A program made the position numbers and the translations under genes. The notes under the pieces are model-generated. The model did not search any database. It saw nothing but the letters and a program-made list of their open reading frames with translations, and was not told where the DNA came from. 64,000 bases of DNA, taken from contig JAURJT010000060.1 of the NCBI GenBank assembly GCA_030832095.1, forward strand, positions 1-64,000. Reading direction: 5' to 3'. Origin of the DNA: Gammaproteobacteria bacterium. GTDB taxonomy: Bacteria; Pseudomonadota; Gammaproteobacteria; Burkholderiales; Burkholderiaceae_B. This document shows positions 16,812-27,881 of the stretch, piece by piece; position 1 is the stretch's first letter, and the number at the start of each line of letters is the position of its first letter.

Positions 16812-19040
16812 TTGTCTAAGGTCTCTACAGCAGATCTTCATACATTGATCAGCGGCTTAGCGCCCGCTGATGAGTCTTTGTTGCAGCGTGCGCTCGATTG
16901 GGTAGCGCCTGTACTGTCTGAACAAGTGACGGGCGGTGGCGAAACCTTATTGGCGCATGCTCTTGGCTCAGCCCAAATTTTGGCAGCCATGCAAGCCGAT
17001 GCGGCTACGCGTGTCGCAGCCTTACTGATGTTTATCGCTGAGCCTACTGGGGCCTCGGGGGTGAAGGCACACGTATCGAATACGGTTACCGATCGATTTG
17101 GCCCCGAGATTGCCCAGTTAGTGCAGGGTACCCAGGCGTTGTCGCGCTTAGGTTCGTTGGCGAGTGGTGCAAGTGCTGGCGCACTGGATTCGACCGATCA
17201 AAAAGAAATGTTGCGCAAAATGCTGTTGGCGATGGCTGCCGATTTGCGCATCGTGTTGATTCGTCTCGCTTCGCGCTTACAAACACTGCGCTGGCTTGCA
17301 GCCGAAAAACGGCCGTGCGATCCGATGCTCGCGCGCGAGACACTTGATTTGTATACGCCACTGGCCAATCGTTTGGGGATCTGGCAGATCAAGTGGGAGA
17401 TGGAAGATCTCGCCTTTCGCTTCACTGATCCCCAGCGTTACAAAGACATTGCAAAATTGCTCGAAGAGAAACGCATTGAGCGTGAGCAATTTATTGCACA
17501 GACGATTGAGCAATTGGCGCAGGGGCTCGCTGCACGAGGGATCGTCTCTGAGGTGTCAGGTCGGCCTAAGCACATTTACAGTATCCATAACAAAATGCGA
17601 ACGAAGCAGCTTGCTTTCAGTGAGTTGTACGACGTGCGTGCCCTGCGGATCATTGTTCAAGATGAGCGTGAGTGTTATGCCGCGCTTGGGTTTGTGCACG
17701 AGCAATGGGAGCCAGTGTCTGACGAGTTTGATGACTATATTTCGCGCCCTAAACCCAATGGCTATAAATCTTTGCACACGGTTGTTGCCGATGCGGTGGG
17801 TCGCCCTTTTGAGGTGCAGATTCGTACCCGGGCGATGCACGAGTTTGCTGAGTTTGGCATGGCTGCGCATTGGCGCTATAAAGAAGTGGGGGGGCGCACT
17901 GGACAGTCGGCGATGGGGCAGGCCCCTGCAGTGGCTGCATACGATCGGCAACTTGCCTGGATGCGGCAGCTCTTAGCCTGGAACACAGAGGCAGGTGCTC
18001 AGTCGGACGAACCACAGCCCAGCAAGCCGCGTCGAGTCACACAAGATCGTATTTATGTATTGTCGCCGCAGGCGCGTGTGATTGAGTTGCCGATTGGCGC
18101 GACGCCAGTAGATTTTGCTTATCACTTGCACTCAGACTTAGGGCATCGCTGCCGCGGCGCACGGGTAGACGGGCAAATGGTGCCCCTCAGTACGCAGCTT
18201 CAAACCGGTCAAACGGTCGATATCGTGACCACAAAATCTGGTGGGCCGTCGCGCGACTGGCTGAACCCCCAACTGGGCTTCTTGGCAAGCCCGCGCGCGC
18301 GCGCCAAAGTACGCGCTTGGTTTAACGCGATTGAATTGGCTCAGCGCACCACGCAGGGTCAGGCGTTGGTCGAAAAAGAGCTGCAGCGGCTCGGTAAAAC
18401 GGCGATCAATCTCGAGCAACTGGCCCAACAGCTTGGTTTTGCGCGAGCGGATGATCTTTACGTGGCGGCAGCAAAAGAAGAATTTAGTTTGCGCCAAATT
18501 GATGCCGTGTTGCAACCTGTCGCGCCGGAGCCTGAGTTACGTGTTGAAGATTTGATGGCGCAGGCACTGCGTGCAGAAAGCAACAGTTCGTCTGGTAAAG
18601 GCAGCGTGCTGGTGGTTGGCGTGGGGTCGTTGCTCACACAGTTGGCGCGCTGTTGCCGCCCGGCACCGCCCGATGCGATCCAAGGGTTTGTCACGCGAGG
18701 GCGTGGGGTGTCGATCCATCGTTCAGCGTGTTCGACCTTTGCCGATTTAAGCAAGCATCAACCCGAACGCGTCATCGAAGTCGCTTGGTCTGAGGGCACG
18801 CCTGGGTCGGTCTATCCTGTCGAGGTTATCATTCAGGCGCAGGATCGCTCTGGTTTACTGAGAGACTTGTCCGAGGTATTCGCACGTTTACGTTTGAACG
18901 TGATTGCCGTCAACACTCAGACCAAGGCATCGATCGCCTACATGGCCTTTACCGTTGAAATTCGCGATGGTAACGATCTGCAATACGCACTCAGCGCGTT
19001 GGGTGAGGTGTCGGGTGTGTTTTTAGCGCGCCGTCGTTAG
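16812..19040 (+). CDS. relA: GTP pyrophosphokinase RelA
   Basis: 742 residues, matching E. coli RelA (744). Domains in order: a degenerate HD region (~30-200) lacking the His-Asp pair and so probably no hydrolase; the synthetase domain (~235-370) with GRPKHIYSIHNKM, LYDVRALRIIV and PKPNGYKSLHTVV; a TGS domain (DRIYVLSPQ, VDFAYHLHSDLGHRC); a Cys-containing CRPAPPDAIQGFVTRGRGVSIHR region; and a C-terminal ACT domain. The DEFDDY segment is the ExDD signature of monofunctional synthetases. It makes (p)ppGpp on stalled ribosomes. The start codon is TTG; the nearby ATG at 16802 is closed by a stop in its frame. Confidence 0.94.
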   Translation: MSKVSTADLHTLISGLAPADESLLQRALDWVAPVLSEQVTGGGETLLAHALGSAQILAAMQADAATRVAALLMFIAEPTGASGVKAHVSNTVTDRFGPEIAQLVQGTQALSRLGSLASGASAGALDSTDQKEMLRKMLLAMAADLRIVLIRLASRLQTLRWLAAEKRPCDPMLARETLDLYTPLANRLGIWQIKWEMEDLAFRFTDPQRYKDIAKLLEEKRIEREQFIAQTIEQLAQGLAARGIVSEVSGRPKHIYSIHNKMRTKQLAFSELYDVRALRIIVQDERECYAALGFVHEQWEPVSDEFDDYISRPKPNGYKSLHTVVADAVGRPFEVQIRTRAMHEFAEFGMAAHWRYKEVGGRTGQSAMGQAPAVAAYDRQLAWMRQLLAWNTEAGAQSDEPQPSKPRRVTQDRIYVLSPQARVIELPIGATPVDFAYHLHSDLGHRCRGARVDGQMVPLSTQLQTGQTVDIVTTKSGGPSRDWLNPQLGFLASPRARAKVRAWFNAIELAQRTTQGQALVEKELQRLGKTAINLEQLAQQLGFARADDLYVAAAKEEFSLRQIDAVLQPVAPEPELRVEDLMAQALRAESNSSSGKGSVLVVGVGSLLTQLARCCRPAPPDAIQGFVTRGRGVSIHRSACSTFADLSKHQPERVIEVAWSEGTPGSVYPVEVIIQAQDRSGLLRDLSEVFARLRLNVIAVNTQTKASIAYMAFTVEIRDGNDLQYALSALGEVSGVFLARRR

Positions 19041-19212
19041 CCAAAAATGCGTTTGAGCGTGAGGTTTACTGCGTTTTTTTACGCCTCAGACTGCTAAACT
19101 GAGGACTTTCGCGCTAAATCTATTCCAGTGCCCCGTTGGGCATGTGTGGTGGCGCAAAACGCGTTGGGCATATGGTTGCCCGCGCAGCTTGGTTTGATCC
19201 GGAGATCTGATC

Positions 19213-20412
19213 TTGAAACCTTATGATTTTCCTGACGCAAAAGGTCATTTTGGCCCTTACGGTGGCGTGTTTGCGGCCGAAACCCTGATGCAGGCAATTG
19301 AAGAGTTGCGCTTGTCTTACGAAAAGTATCGTAATGACCCTGATTTCGTGGCTGAGTTTGAATACGAACTGAAGCACTTTGTTGGTCGTCCCACGCCGGT
19401 GTATCACGCGCGCCGTTGGTCAGAAGAACTGGGTGGTGCGCAAATCTGGTTTAAGCGCGAAGACCTCAACCACACTGGCGCCCATAAAATCAACAACAGC
19501 CTGGGTCAGGCTCTGTTGGCGCGCCGGATGGGAAAAAAACGCATCATTGCTGAAACCGGTGCCGGTCAACATGGTGTCGCTACCGCTACGGTGTGCGCTC
19601 GCTACGGGATGGAATGTGTGGTCTACATGGGCATCGAAGACGTCAAGCGTCAATCGCCCAACGTGTTTCGCATGAAGTTGCTTGGGGCAACGGTGGTGCC
19701 TGTGACCTCGGGTTCACGCACACTCAAAGACGCTTTGAATGAGGCGATGCGCGACTGGGTCACGAACGTTGACAACACGTTCTACATCATCGGTACGGTT
19801 GCGGGTCCTCATCCCTATCCTATGATGGTAAGAAATTTTCACTCAGTGATCGGTAAAGAATCGATTGAGCAAATGCCGTTGTATGCAGGTAAGCAGCCGG
19901 ATTACGTGTTGGCTTGCGTCGGTGGCGGTTCAAACGCTATGGGCATTTTTCACCCTTACATTCCTTTCGAGCAGACGAAGTTGATTGGTGTCGAGGCCGC
20001 CGGCGAGGGTGTTGAGAGCGGCAAGCACTCTGCAACGCTGACTGCCGGCAAGGTTGGCGTGTTGCATGGCAATCGCACGTATGTGCTGCAAGATGAAAAT
20101 GGTCAGGTTGCCGAAACCCATTCGGTGTCAGCAGGTCTTGACTACCCAGGTGTCGGCCCCGAGCACGCCTGGCTGAAGGATAGCGGTCGTGCTTCGTATG
20201 TTAGCGTCACCGACGACGAAGCACTCAAGTATTTTCATCATTGCTGTCGCATCGAGGGCATCATCCCTGCGCTCGAAACGTCCCACGCGCTGGCGTATGC
20301 GGCCAAGTTGGCGCCTACGTTGTCTAAAGACAAGGTGATCCTGATTAATTTGTCAGGTCGTGGCGACAAAGATATCAACACTGTGGCGCAGCGCGCTGGC
20401 ATGGTGCTTTAA
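19213..20412 (+). CDS. trpB: Tryptophan synthase beta subunit
   Basis: 399 residues. It condenses indole and serine with PLP. The PLP lysine lies in [14 protein letters not shown], the phosphate loop in [12 protein letters not shown], and [30 protein letters not shown] and LSGRGDKD are all intact. The start is TTG 19213 with GGAG at 19201-19204; the protein [20 protein letters not shown] then begins like its homologues. It follows relA after 172 bp rather than truA–trpF as in many relatives; trpF is not in the window. Confidence 0.97.
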   Translation: MKPYDFPDAKGHFGPYGGVFAAETLMQAIEELRLSYEKYRNDPDFVAEFEYELKHFVGRPTPVYHARRWSEELGGAQIWFKREDLNHTGAHKINNSLGQALLARRMGKKRIIAETGAGQHGVATATVCARYGMECVVYMGIEDVKRQSPNVFRMKLLGATVVPVTSGSRTLKDALNEAMRDWVTNVDNTFYIIGTVAGPHPYPMMVRNFHSVIGKESIEQMPLYAGKQPDYVLACVGGGSNAMGIFHPYIPFEQTKLIGVEAAGEGVESGKHSATLTAGKVGVLHGNRTYVLQDENGQVAETHSVSAGLDYPGVGPEHAWLKDSGRASYVSVTDDEALKYFHHCCRIEGIIPALETSHALAYAAKLAPTLSKDKVILINLSGRGDKDINTVAQRAGMVL

Positions 20413-20426
20413 AGGTTTTTATATTC

Positions 20427-21329
20427 ATGACTCAATACCCAGATCGCATCGCATCTGCTTTTGCCCGTGCTACTGAGCAAAAGCGCGCAGCGCTTGTTCC
20501 TTACATTGCGGCCGGTAACCCGTTACCTGCCACGACGGTCCCGCTGATGCACGCTCTGGTCAAAGCGGGGGCTGATGTCATCGAACTTGGGATTCCGTTT
20601 TCAGACCCAATGGCTGATGGCCCAATTATTCAGCGTGCCGCCGAGCATGCCATCGCACAGGGTGTCGGGTTGAAACACGTGTTGGCGATGGTGGCTGAAT
20701 TTAGGTCAACCGATCAGCAAACGCCTATCGTTTTGATGGGTTATGCCAATCCGATCGAAAGTATGGGTCAAAAACAATTCGCCGAGCAAGCGCAGCTTGC
20801 TGGTGTGGATGGTTTGTTAACGGTGGATTACCCCCCCGAAGAGATTGGTGAGTTTGTTCAGATGCTTGAGCAACACCGCATTGCTCCGATCTTTTTGTTG
20901 GCGCCCACGTCGACAGAAGAACGTATTCGCGCTGTGGGTCAGATCGCTCGTGGATATGTGTATTACGTTTCACTCAATGGCGTGACTGGTGCAGGCAATC
21001 TTGACACCACAGATGTCGCGACTCGCTTACAGCGCATTCGTCAGCATGTCTCATTGCCGGTTGGTGTCGGTTTTGGTATTAGTGACGCCCAAAGCGCTCA
21101 AAAAATCAGTCTTGTGGCCGATGCAGTTGTGATCGGCAGCAAGTTGATCGATACCATGACTAAAGCCTGCGCAGGGCTGCCCCTTGAACAGCAGTCACAA
21201 GCTGCTATCGACGCCGGTGCGACGTGGTTGGCTGGGATTCGTCAAGCGCTTGAGGTCGCCAGGTTGCCCTCGGGCGCAAGTGAGCACACTCGTGTTGCAG
21301 GCGCTCAGGCAACCGGAAACCAAGCATGA
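20427..21329 (+). CDS. trpA: Tryptophan synthase alpha subunit
   Basis: 300 residues, slightly longer than the usual ~270 because of a C-terminal extension of low conservation. It cleaves indole-3-glycerol phosphate and passes indole to TrpB. The catalytic Glu is in [17 protein letters not shown] and the Asp in [26 protein letters not shown] and the phosphate-binding GVGFGISDA and VIGSKLID are present. It lies 14 bp after trpB and its stop overlaps the accD start by 4 bp. Confidence 0.97.
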   Translation: MTQYPDRIASAFARATEQKRAALVPYIAAGNPLPATTVPLMHALVKAGADVIELGIPFSDPMADGPIIQRAAEHAIAQGVGLKHVLAMVAEFRSTDQQTPIVLMGYANPIESMGQKQFAEQAQLAGVDGLLTVDYPPEEIGEFVQMLEQHRIAPIFLLAPTSTEERIRAVGQIARGYVYYVSLNGVTGAGNLDTTDVATRLQRIRQHVSLPVGVGFGISDAQSAQKISLVADAVVIGSKLIDTMTKACAGLPLEQQSQAAIDAGATWLAGIRQALEVARLPSGASEHTRVAGAQATGNQA

Positions 21330-22210
21330 GTTGGCTAGGTAAATTATTACCCCCTCGTATTAACAAAACGGTTAATACGACCACCACACCAACCAAGCGA
21401 GTCCCTGAGGGGGTTTGGCTTAAGTGCCCTGCTTGCGAAGCTGTTCTGTATAACGAAGATCTGGCCGCTAATTTACACGTTTGTCCCAAGTGCGATCATC
21501 ACATGCGTCTGGGTGCGCGCGCCCGCATTGAGTCGCTGCTCGATATCGAAGGTCGGGTCGAGATCGGGTCTAACACGCGCTCAATGGATCCGCTCAAATT
21601 CAAAGATTCACGCAAGTACCCCGAGCGTATCCAAGAGGCCGTGCGTCAAACCGGTGAAAGTGATGCGTTGATTGTGACGAGCGGCAGCATTCATAGCGTG
21701 GCTTGCGTGTTGGCCTGCTTTGAGTTTGAGTTCATGGGTGGCTCGATGGGGTCGGTGGTGGGTGAGCGCTTTGTGCAAGGGGTGCAGGCGGCAATTGCTC
21801 AAAAAGTCCCCTTTATTTGCGTCGCTGCTTCTGGTGGCGCGCGTATGCAAGAAAGTTTGTTTTCGTTGATGCAAATGGCTAAAACCAATGCCATGTTGAC
21901 GCGCCTGTCAGATGCCAAGTTGCCCTTTATTAGTGTGCTCACTGATCCCACTATGGGTGGCGTATCGGCTAGCTTTGCGTTTATGGGCGATGTTGTGATT
22001 GGCGAACCCAAGGCCTTGATCGGTTTTGCTGGCCCGCGCGTGATCGAACAGACGGTGCGCGAAAAATTGCCAGAAGGTTTTCAGCGCTCAGAATTTTTAC
22101 AGCAAAAAGGTGCGATCGATATGGTGTTGGATCGCCGCCAATTACGTACAGAGCTTGCCCGCTTGATGGCGATTTTGACCAACCAACCGGTGGATGCTGT
22201 CACGGCGTAG
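21326..22210 (+). CDS. accD: Acetyl-CoA carboxylase carboxyltransferase subunit beta
   Basis: 294 residues. An N-terminal zinc ribbon holds two Cys pairs (CPACEAVLY and CPKCDHHMR), followed by the crotonase-like carboxyltransferase domain with [32 protein letters not shown] and [14 protein letters not shown]. With AccA it transfers the carboxyl group to acetyl-CoA in fatty-acid synthesis. The trpB–trpA–accD order is common in betaproteobacteria; folC, the usual next gene, is absent and the operon ends at a strong palindrome. Confidence 0.97.
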   Translation: MSWLGKLLPPRINKTVNTTTTPTKRVPEGVWLKCPACEAVLYNEDLAANLHVCPKCDHHMRLGARARIESLLDIEGRVEIGSNTRSMDPLKFKDSRKYPERIQEAVRQTGESDALIVTSGSIHSVACVLACFEFEFMGGSMGSVVGERFVQGVQAAIAQKVPFICVAASGGARMQESLFSLMQMAKTNAMLTRLSDAKLPFISVLTDPTMGGVSASFAFMGDVVIGEPKALIGFAGPRVIEQTVREKLPEGFQRSEFLQQKGAIDMVLDRRQLRTELARLMAILTNQPVDAVTA

Positions 22211-22339
22211 TGGTCATGAGGCTCTGCGGCAAATGCTAAAGTGGTTTTTCGGTTTGGTTGGTCAGTTCTTGGGTTGGTCAGTTCTTGAATGAAGGGAACA
22301 GCCTCTCCACCGACCAAGCAACAATTCAGAACGATGCAT

Positions 22340-22373
22340 AATGAAAACGGCGACCTAGGTCGCCGTTTTCATT
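22340..22373. terminator. Bidirectional terminator between accD and rne
   Basis: A perfect 34-bp palindrome centred at 22356/22357 (core cggcgacctaggtcgccg) flanked by AAAA and TTTT on both sides. It would form a strong hairpin with a T-run in either direction, fitting its place between convergent accD and rne. Confidence 0.9.
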
Positions 22374-22415
22374 TGCTCCCCCGCAAGCAAGCCGCGGGGC
22401 AGGGCCAAGCTCGCG

Positions 22416-25400
22416 TTAAGCGCGCGTTTCGACTTGCACCAAAGGTTCGTTTGAAACGACAACCGCGGGCTTGCGCTCGCGACCGAGTTTGATACTGACG
22501 GTCGGTTGCTCGGCCATGGTTTGTGCGACACGAATCGGATCGCTTTCAATCCACTGCAGTCCAGCCGAACGTACGATGGCGTGCAGCGTTGCCAGATCTG
22601 CGACAGGTGCAGGGGCAGGTGCTACGTTGCTTGGAGCAGCAGCTTCGACAGCAACCGGTGCAGGTGCTGCCATAGCGACTGCTGCAACTGGAGCCGCGTC
22701 AGGAACCGGTGCTGGTGTTGCAACGGCGACAGGTGCAGCAGCAACAGGAGCCACAGCAACAGGTGCAGCAGCAACAGGAGCCACAGCAACAGGAGCAGGG
22801 GTAGCCGCAACAGGAGCCATAGCGGCAGGAGCAGCAGCGACCGGAGCGGGAACAGCGTTTGCGACAGGCTCGGTCACTGAGGCTACGTTCACATAGGCAG
22901 CGGGTGCTGCAGGTGCGACGTAGGCGGCAGGTGCTGCTGGCGCTTGAGCCGCAGGCGTTGCAACGGGTGCGGCAGCTGGCTGAATAGCCACAGCAGCCTG
23001 AACAGGCGCAACGTAAGCCTGCGATACCGGTGCCTGATAGGTTGGCGCGACGTGCGTTTGCAACGGCGCTGACGCTGGCGCTGCCATGGCTACGGGCTGA
23101 GTCGTTACGCCAACGCCTGGCTGAGCCTGAGAGTCGGACTGTTGCACGCTTGTTGAACCATCTTCGTTCTCAAAGCCTGAACCTTCGTCTTGACCGCGCT
23201 TACCGCGACGGCTACGACGACGACGGCGCTTGCGTTCTGGATCGCCGCTGTTGTCGTCGTCAGAGCCTGGCTGACCCTCTGGGCCGTTTTGCAAGTGACG
23301 TTGATCATCGGCTTGCAAAGAATTGCTTGCTTCGGTGCGTGGGCCTTGTGGCTGACGAGGTGCTTGCGCAGCCCCGCTTGCTTGAGCGCCCGCGGTAGCG
23401 TTGATTGCCTGCGTGCCCTCAGCGCCCTCTTGCCGGCCGTCACCTTCGTCGCGACGGTGGCGACCACGACCGCGAGGGTTGCGACCACCTTGGCGAGCGG
23501 CGTCATCGCTCTGCTCTGCACCAGCGGTGCGACTCGAACCCTCATCGCGTGGTGGGCGGCGATTATCGGTGTCGGTTGATGCCTCTGCGCCTGGGCGGGC
23601 GTCATTGCGATGCTCGGGGCGACGACCGCGATGTTGACCGCCACGATTTCCGTTGCCGCGGTTACCCTGGCCATTACGTCCACGTTCGCCACGTGCTTCG
23701 CTAGGCTTGGGCGCTTCTTCGACTTTTTTCTCTTCGTTCGAGCCGCCCGAGAGCCAGCCCATCAAGCGCTTGAAGAAGCCAGGCGATGCTTCGGTTTCTG
23801 CAGCACCGGCTTTCTTGGCTGAGGCTGAAGAGACTGGAGCTGGTTGCGAAGGCGTGATGCCTTTGACCAAGGCTTCAGGTTTGGCTTTGACTTCTTGTTC
23901 TTTGGGCGCCCAGCTCATGTCCGTTGAGGGTGCATCGACCATATCGAAACTGGTCTTGATGTCTTCAAGTCGTGGGTCGTCGTGTCGCAACCGTTCGATA
24001 TGGTGGTGCGGCGTTTCGAGGTGCCGATTGGGGATCAGGATCAGGTTGACCTTCAGGCGAGCTTCGATCTTGGTGATGTCTGAGCGTTTTTCGTTTAACA
24101 AGAAGGTGGCAACGTCAACCGGCACCTGAGCATGTACGGCGGCCGTGTTTTCTTTCATGGCCTCTTCTTGCAGCAGACGCAAGACCTGCAGGGCGCTTGA
24201 TTCAGCGTCACGTATCACGCCGGTGCCGTTACAGCGAGGGCAGGTGATGTGTGAGCCTTCGTTTAAGGCAGGGCGCAGACGCTGGCGTGAAAGCTCCATC
24301 AAACCAAAGCGCGAAATTTTGCCCATTTGTACGCGTGCACGGTCAAAGTGCAACGCGTCGCGCAGGCGATTTTCAACTGAGCGTTGGTTTTTGGTGTCTT
24401 CCATGTCGATAAAATCGATCACGATCAGACCACCCAAATCTCGCAGACGCAATTGGCGCGCGACTTCGTCGGCGGCCTCTTGGTTGGTGCGCGTAGCGGT
24501 TTCTTCAATGTCGGCGCCACGTGTTGAGCGGGCAGAGTTGACGTCGACCGCAACCAACGCTTCGGTGTGATCGATGACGATCGAGCCGCCCGAGGGCAAT
24601 TCGACGGTGCGCGAATACGCTGTTTCTATTTGGTGTTCGATTTGAAAACGTGAAAACAGGGGCACATCATCGCGATAGCGTTTGACGCGGTCAACGTTGT
24701 CAGGCATCACCACACTCATAAAGGCGGTGGCTTGATCAGCGATATCGTCGGTATCAATCAATATCTCGCCGATATCTGGCGAGAAATAATCACGAATCGC
24801 GCGAATCACCAAGCTTGATTCAAGATAGATCAGGATCGGTGCTGGATTATCTTTGGCAGCGCCATCAATGGCAGTCCAAAGTTGCATAAGATAAGACATA
24901 TCCCACTGCAGTTCTTCGGCGTTTCGGCCGATACCGGCGGTGCGGGCAATGATGCTCATGCCGGGTGGGATCGTTAATTGATCCATGGCTTCGCGTAGCT
25001 CTTGACGCTCTTCGCCCTCGACACGGCGCGACACACCGCCGCCGCGTGGGTTGTTGGGCATCAAGACCAAATAGCGGCCTGCCAGCGAAATAAAGGTGGT
25101 GAGGGCTGCGCCCTTGTTGCCACGCTCTTCTTTTTCGACCTGAACGATCAGTTCTTGGCCTTCGCGCAAGGCGTCTTGAATGCGCGCCGTGCGCACATCG
25201 ACACCTTCTTTAAAGTAACTGCGAGCGATTTCTTTGAACGGCAAAAAGCCGTGACGTTCTTCGCCGTAGCTAACAAAGCAGGCTTCGAGGCCGGGCTCAA
25301 TGCGGGTAATGACACCCTTATAGATGTTGCCTTTACGTTGTTCACGGCCGGCGATTTCAATGTCAAGGTCGATGAGCTTTTGCCCGTCGACGATGGCAAC

Positions 25401-25445
25401 CCTAAGTTCTTCAGGGTGTGTTGCATTAAATAACATGCGCTTCAT
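22416..25445 (-). CDS. rne: Ribonuclease E with long Ala/Pro-rich C-terminal scaffold
   Basis: About 1009 residues from ATG 25445. The ATG five codons upstream is rejected because its own GGAG serves as ribosome site for [20 protein letters not shown]. The N-terminal half is the catalytic core: S1 domain (~35-125), then [16 protein letters not shown] and [12 protein letters not shown] with the two catalytic Asp, and the zinc-link CPRCNGTG. The C-terminal half is disordered: an Arg/Gly/Asn-rich RNA-binding stretch, an [11 protein letters not shown] cluster, then ~200 residues of Ala/Pro/Val repeats, and a conserved tail near [18 protein letters not shown]. It leads mRNA decay and rRNA processing. 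Confidence 0.95.
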   Translation of the reverse strand: MKRMLFNATHPEELRVAIVDGQKLIDLDIEIAGREQRKGNIYKGVITRIEPGLEACFVSYGEERHGFLPFKEIARSYFKEGVDVRTARIQDALREGQELIVQVEKEERGNKGAALTTFISLAGRYLVLMPNNPRGGGVSRRVEGEERQELREAMDQLTIPPGMSIIARTAGIGRNAEELQWDMSYLMQLWTAIDGAAKDNPAPILIYLESSLVIRAIRDYFSPDIGEILIDTDDIADQATAFMSVVMPDNVDRVKRYRDDVPLFSRFQIEHQIETAYSRTVELPSGGSIVIDHTEALVAVDVNSARSTRGADIEETATRTNQEAADEVARQLRLRDLGGLIVIDFIDMEDTKNQRSVENRLRDALHFDRARVQMGKISRFGLMELSRQRLRPALNEGSHITCPRCNGTGVIRDAESSALQVLRLLQEEAMKENTAAVHAQVPVDVATFLLNEKRSDITKIEARLKVNLILIPNRHLETPHHHIERLRHDDPRLEDIKTSFDMVDAPSTDMSWAPKEQEVKAKPEALVKGITPSQPAPVSSASAKKAGAAETEASPGFFKRLMGWLSGGSNEEKKVEEAPKPSEARGERGRNGQGNRGNGNRGGQHRGRRPEHRNDARPGAEASTDTDNRRPPRDEGSSRTAGAEQSDDAARQGGRNPRGRGRHRRDEGDGRQEGAEGTQAINATAGAQASGAAQAPRQPQGPRTEASNSLQADDQRHLQNGPEGQPGSDDDNSGDPERKRRRRRSRRGKRGQDEGSGFENEDGSTSVQQSDSQAQPGVGVTTQPVAMAAPASAPLQTHVAPTYQAPVSQAYVAPVQAAVAIQPAAAPVATPAAQAPAAPAAYVAPAAPAAYVNVASVTEPVANAVPAPVAAAPAAMAPVAATPAPVAVAPVAAAPVAVAPVAAAPVAVATPAPVPDAAPVAAVAMAAPAPVAVEAAAPSNVAPAPAPVADLATLHAIVRSAGLQWIESDPIRVAQTMAEQPTVSIKLGRERKPAVVVSNEPLVQVETRA
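22731..22790. repeat. 30-bp tandem repeat in the rne tail
   Basis: Two identical adjacent 30-bp units (22731-22760 and 22761-22790) with partial copies on both sides. They encode ten-residue Ala/Pro/Val blocks of the RNase E tail. In-frame units mean copy-number change would alter tail length without a frameshift. Confidence 0.8.
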
Positions 25446-25952
25446 GGGATGTTTCTCCATTTAAATGGCGCGTCGGAAATCGACGCGCAGCCACGCGTTG
25501 CTGGCTGCGAAACACAGAAGTTGGCAAGAGTGTTCGCGCACCAACAACGGGCGCGCGAAGAAAAGGTCTTTAGACCGGCACGGCGCGCCAGTAGGCGCGA
25601 GGTTCGTTCAGCAAAAAGGTCAGAGTCACAGTTGTGGTTGACTAAAAAAGGTGCTGAGAACATCAGGCGCGACGTAGAGTCAGGCGCCTGCTGCAGGGAT
25701 ACGACGGTTTCTTGCATGTGCTTCAGTATCGCGCGCGACACGAGGGGCACACATTTTTAAGCGCGGGCGTAACGTTAAAACGTCGCAACGGCGTGCTTGA
25801 AATGCATCCCGGTCTAGCCGGCGACCAGCAACCCACAAGCGATCAGAAAGCACACGGTACAATGAAGTCCGCGATCCAGACGGAGACGCGACAACTTAAT
25901 GCATCTCGACGCCAGAGGGCTTTCTCAACCCCTTTAAGGCTTCGCGGATTAT
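25446..25952 (-). promoter_or_regulatory. Structured rne leader and rne/rluC divergent region
   Basis: 507 bp without a credible gene. Next to the rne start on the minus strand are stacked hairpins: an 8-bp stem at 25468-25488 and a 6-bp stem at 25488-25507, then further G+C-rich inverted segments to about 25600. In E. coli, rne mRNA has a long 5' leader through which RNase E controls its own message; this layout suggests the same arrangement here, although sequence conservation cannot be judged. The rluC promoter must lie toward the right end; no clear -10/-35 pair was identified. Confidence 0.45.
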
Positions 25953-26951
25953 ATGCCGCTTTTAGCCATGCGCAAAGAATTCTCAGTATCTGCATCGATT
26001 TCTGCCCCAAAACCCGCAGCAAGCCTAGGCCTTGCGGTTCGAATGGTTGAAGTCACCGACGAGCACGACGGCCAGCGCCTTGATAACTTTTTGATGCGCT
26101 TGTGCAAAGGTGTGCCTAAAAGTCATATCTATAAAGCAGTGCGAGCCGGCGAAGTGCGTATTAATAAGGGGCGGGTGGCCCCCGATACCCGTATTAACAC
26201 TGGGGATATCGTACGGGTGCCCCCGATGCGTTTGCCCACGCCCGAGCAAAAGCGGGCGGTGCCCGGGCTTGAGTTTCCGATCGTTTTTGAAGATGAGGGC
26301 TTATTAGTGATTGATAAGCCCGCGGGTACGGCGGTGCATGGCGGCAGTGGGGTCTCTTTTGGCGTGATTGAAGCACTGCGTGCTGCACGCCCAGACGCCC
26401 GCTTTTTAGAGCTCGCGCATCGACTCGATCGCGATACTTCGGGTTTATTACTGATTGCCAAAAAAAGAAACGTGTTGCTTGCCTTGCACGAAATGTTTCG
26501 CTTAGGTGGTGGAAGTAAGCATTATTTAGCCTTGGTAGAGGGTGATTGGGTCAATGCACGCCAGCATATCCGGCTCCCACTTGCCAAATGGACAACTCAA
26601 ACTGGCGAGCGTCGAGTCAAGGTGCAGACTGAAGGGCAGGTTGCCCACACCATCGTGTCTGGCCTCAAGCGCTTTAAGGGCTTTAGTTTGGTTGACGCCG
26701 AACTACGCACCGGCCGCACACATCAAATACGGGTGCATTTAGCCTCGAGCGGGTTTCCTATTGTCGGCGACGACAAGTACGGGCGCGATGAAAGCCAAGC
26801 ACAGCTTAGCCAGCTTGGTTTTTCACGTATGTTCTTACACGCGCATCGTTTTAATCTGCCGCATCCACTCACGCAAGAGCCCTTACAGTTAGTCGCACCT
26901 TTGCCCGCCGCTTGCGAGAAACTTCTGCAACAATTGCAACCCCTGCAATAA
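25953..26951 (+). CDS. rluC: 23S rRNA pseudouridine(955/2504/2580) synthase RluC
   Basis: 332 residues. An S4 RNA-binding domain (~35-95; GQRLDNFLMRLCKGVPKSHIYKAV) precedes the RluA-type catalytic domain with HRLDRDTSGLLLIAK, which holds the catalytic Asp, then AELRTGRTHQIRVHLA and GDDKYG. It converts uridines of 23S rRNA. The order rne–rluC (divergent) is conserved in proteobacteria. The exact start is uncertain: the first ATG lacks a clear ribosome site and a second ATG lies five codons in. Confidence 0.92.
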   Translation: MPLLAMRKEFSVSASISAPKPAASLGLAVRMVEVTDEHDGQRLDNFLMRLCKGVPKSHIYKAVRAGEVRINKGRVAPDTRINTGDIVRVPPMRLPTPEQKRAVPGLEFPIVFEDEGLLVIDKPAGTAVHGGSGVSFGVIEALRAARPDARFLELAHRLDRDTSGLLLIAKKRNVLLALHEMFRLGGGSKHYLALVEGDWVNARQHIRLPLAKWTTQTGERRVKVQTEGQVAHTIVSGLKRFKGFSLVDAELRTGRTHQIRVHLASSGFPIVGDDKYGRDESQAQLSQLGFSRMFLHAHRFNLPHPLTQEPLQLVAPLPAACEKLLQQLQPLQ

Positions 26952-26970
26952 ACCCGACACTTGGCACCCC

Positions 26971-27630
26971 ATGAACAAGTATTCTGTCATCGTCTTTGAC
27001 TGGGATGGCACCCTGATGGATTCAACCCACAGCATCGTGCAAGCCATCCAAGGCGCCTGTCGCGATCTTGAGTTAAAGGTGCCCACCGCGGCTCAGGCGG
27101 CTTGGGTGATTGGTTTGTCGCTTGAGCCGGCCCTGCGTCGCGCAGTGCCTGATCTGACAAAATCCATGGAGCCTCTATTTTTAGAGCGCTATCGCCATCA
27201 CTATTTAGGCAAGGATAAAGAGCTCAAGTTATTCGATGGTATCCCCGAGCTATTGAGCGATTTGAAGGCGACTGGCACCACGCTCGCCGTCGCGACCGGC
27301 AAAAGTCGCGTGGGGTTGAACCGCGCTTTAACTGCCACCGCGCTGCACAGTACCTTTCAAGCCAGTCGCACGGCCGACGAAACCTTTGGTAAACCTCACC
27401 CCGGAATGTTGCTCGAACTCATGGATGAGTTGATGGTTGCGCCAGAGCAGGTCGTGATGATTGGTGACACGTCGCACGACTTACAAATGGCCGCCAATGC
27501 GGGCGTACATGGGGTGGGCGTGGCGTACGGCGGTGCGCACCCCGCCGACGAACTACGCGCGTGCCCCAATCAAGGTGTGGTCGAACAAGTGGCCGACTTA
27601 CGTCAGTGGTTGTTTGAGCGTCTGGCCTGA
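26971..27630 (+). CDS. HAD-superfamily phosphatase (phosphoglycolate phosphatase-like)
   Basis: 219 residues. Motif I DWDGTLMDS with nucleophile Asp, a helical cap of the Gph/PGMB type, motif II (VATGKS), motif III Lys in FGKPHPGM, and motif IV MIGDTSHDLQMAANAGV. It fits the Gph-like group that hydrolyses small phosphate esters; the substrate is not clear. It starts 19 bp after rluC, a gene pair commonly seen together in betaproteobacteria. Confidence 0.85.
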   Translation: MNKYSVIVFDWDGTLMDSTHSIVQAIQGACRDLELKVPTAAQAAWVIGLSLEPALRRAVPDLTKSMEPLFLERYRHHYLGKDKELKLFDGIPELLSDLKATGTTLAVATGKSRVGLNRALTATALHSTFQASRTADETFGKPHPGMLLELMDELMVAPEQVVMIGDTSHDLQMAANAGVHGVGVAYGGAHPADELRACPNQGVVEQVADLRQWLFERLA

Positions 27631-27881
27631 TCAAAAGCCGCGACACCTCAACCTGTTTTGACGACCCTTGGCGTCAGGTCGATTTCATCCGCTGCAATTT
27701 AGTCGTTCTGCAAGGTTATCGTTGGCAAATCGTGCAGCGTTGGTTATTCTAAGGCAGTGATTATTTCGCTAGATCATTGCTAGTCGTGCGGATCTTTTGT
27801 TGTTTTAATCACTATTTGTTCGAGCAGCATTCTTGGTGGCTTCGAACGCCGTCTTTCTAAACTTTCAAACTTGAGAGCCAG

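Noticed and set aside
19041..19212. Tryptophan attenuator leader before trpB
   Set aside because: No short Trp-rich leader peptide; only a 6-bp stem at 19084-19104 without a T-run.
22471..22896. Long Ala-rich open frames on the plus strand, antisense to rne
   Set aside because: They mirror the repetitive Ala/Pro tail of RNase E; no ribosome site or domain supports them.
25449..25760. Open frame of about 100 codons in the rne leader
   Set aside because: Basic, low-complexity product overlapping leader hairpins; no family resemblance.
27631..27881. tRNA or small RNA gene between the HAD and msrP genes
   Set aside because: No cloverleaf and no promoter–terminator pair; only a weak 5-bp stem near 27658.
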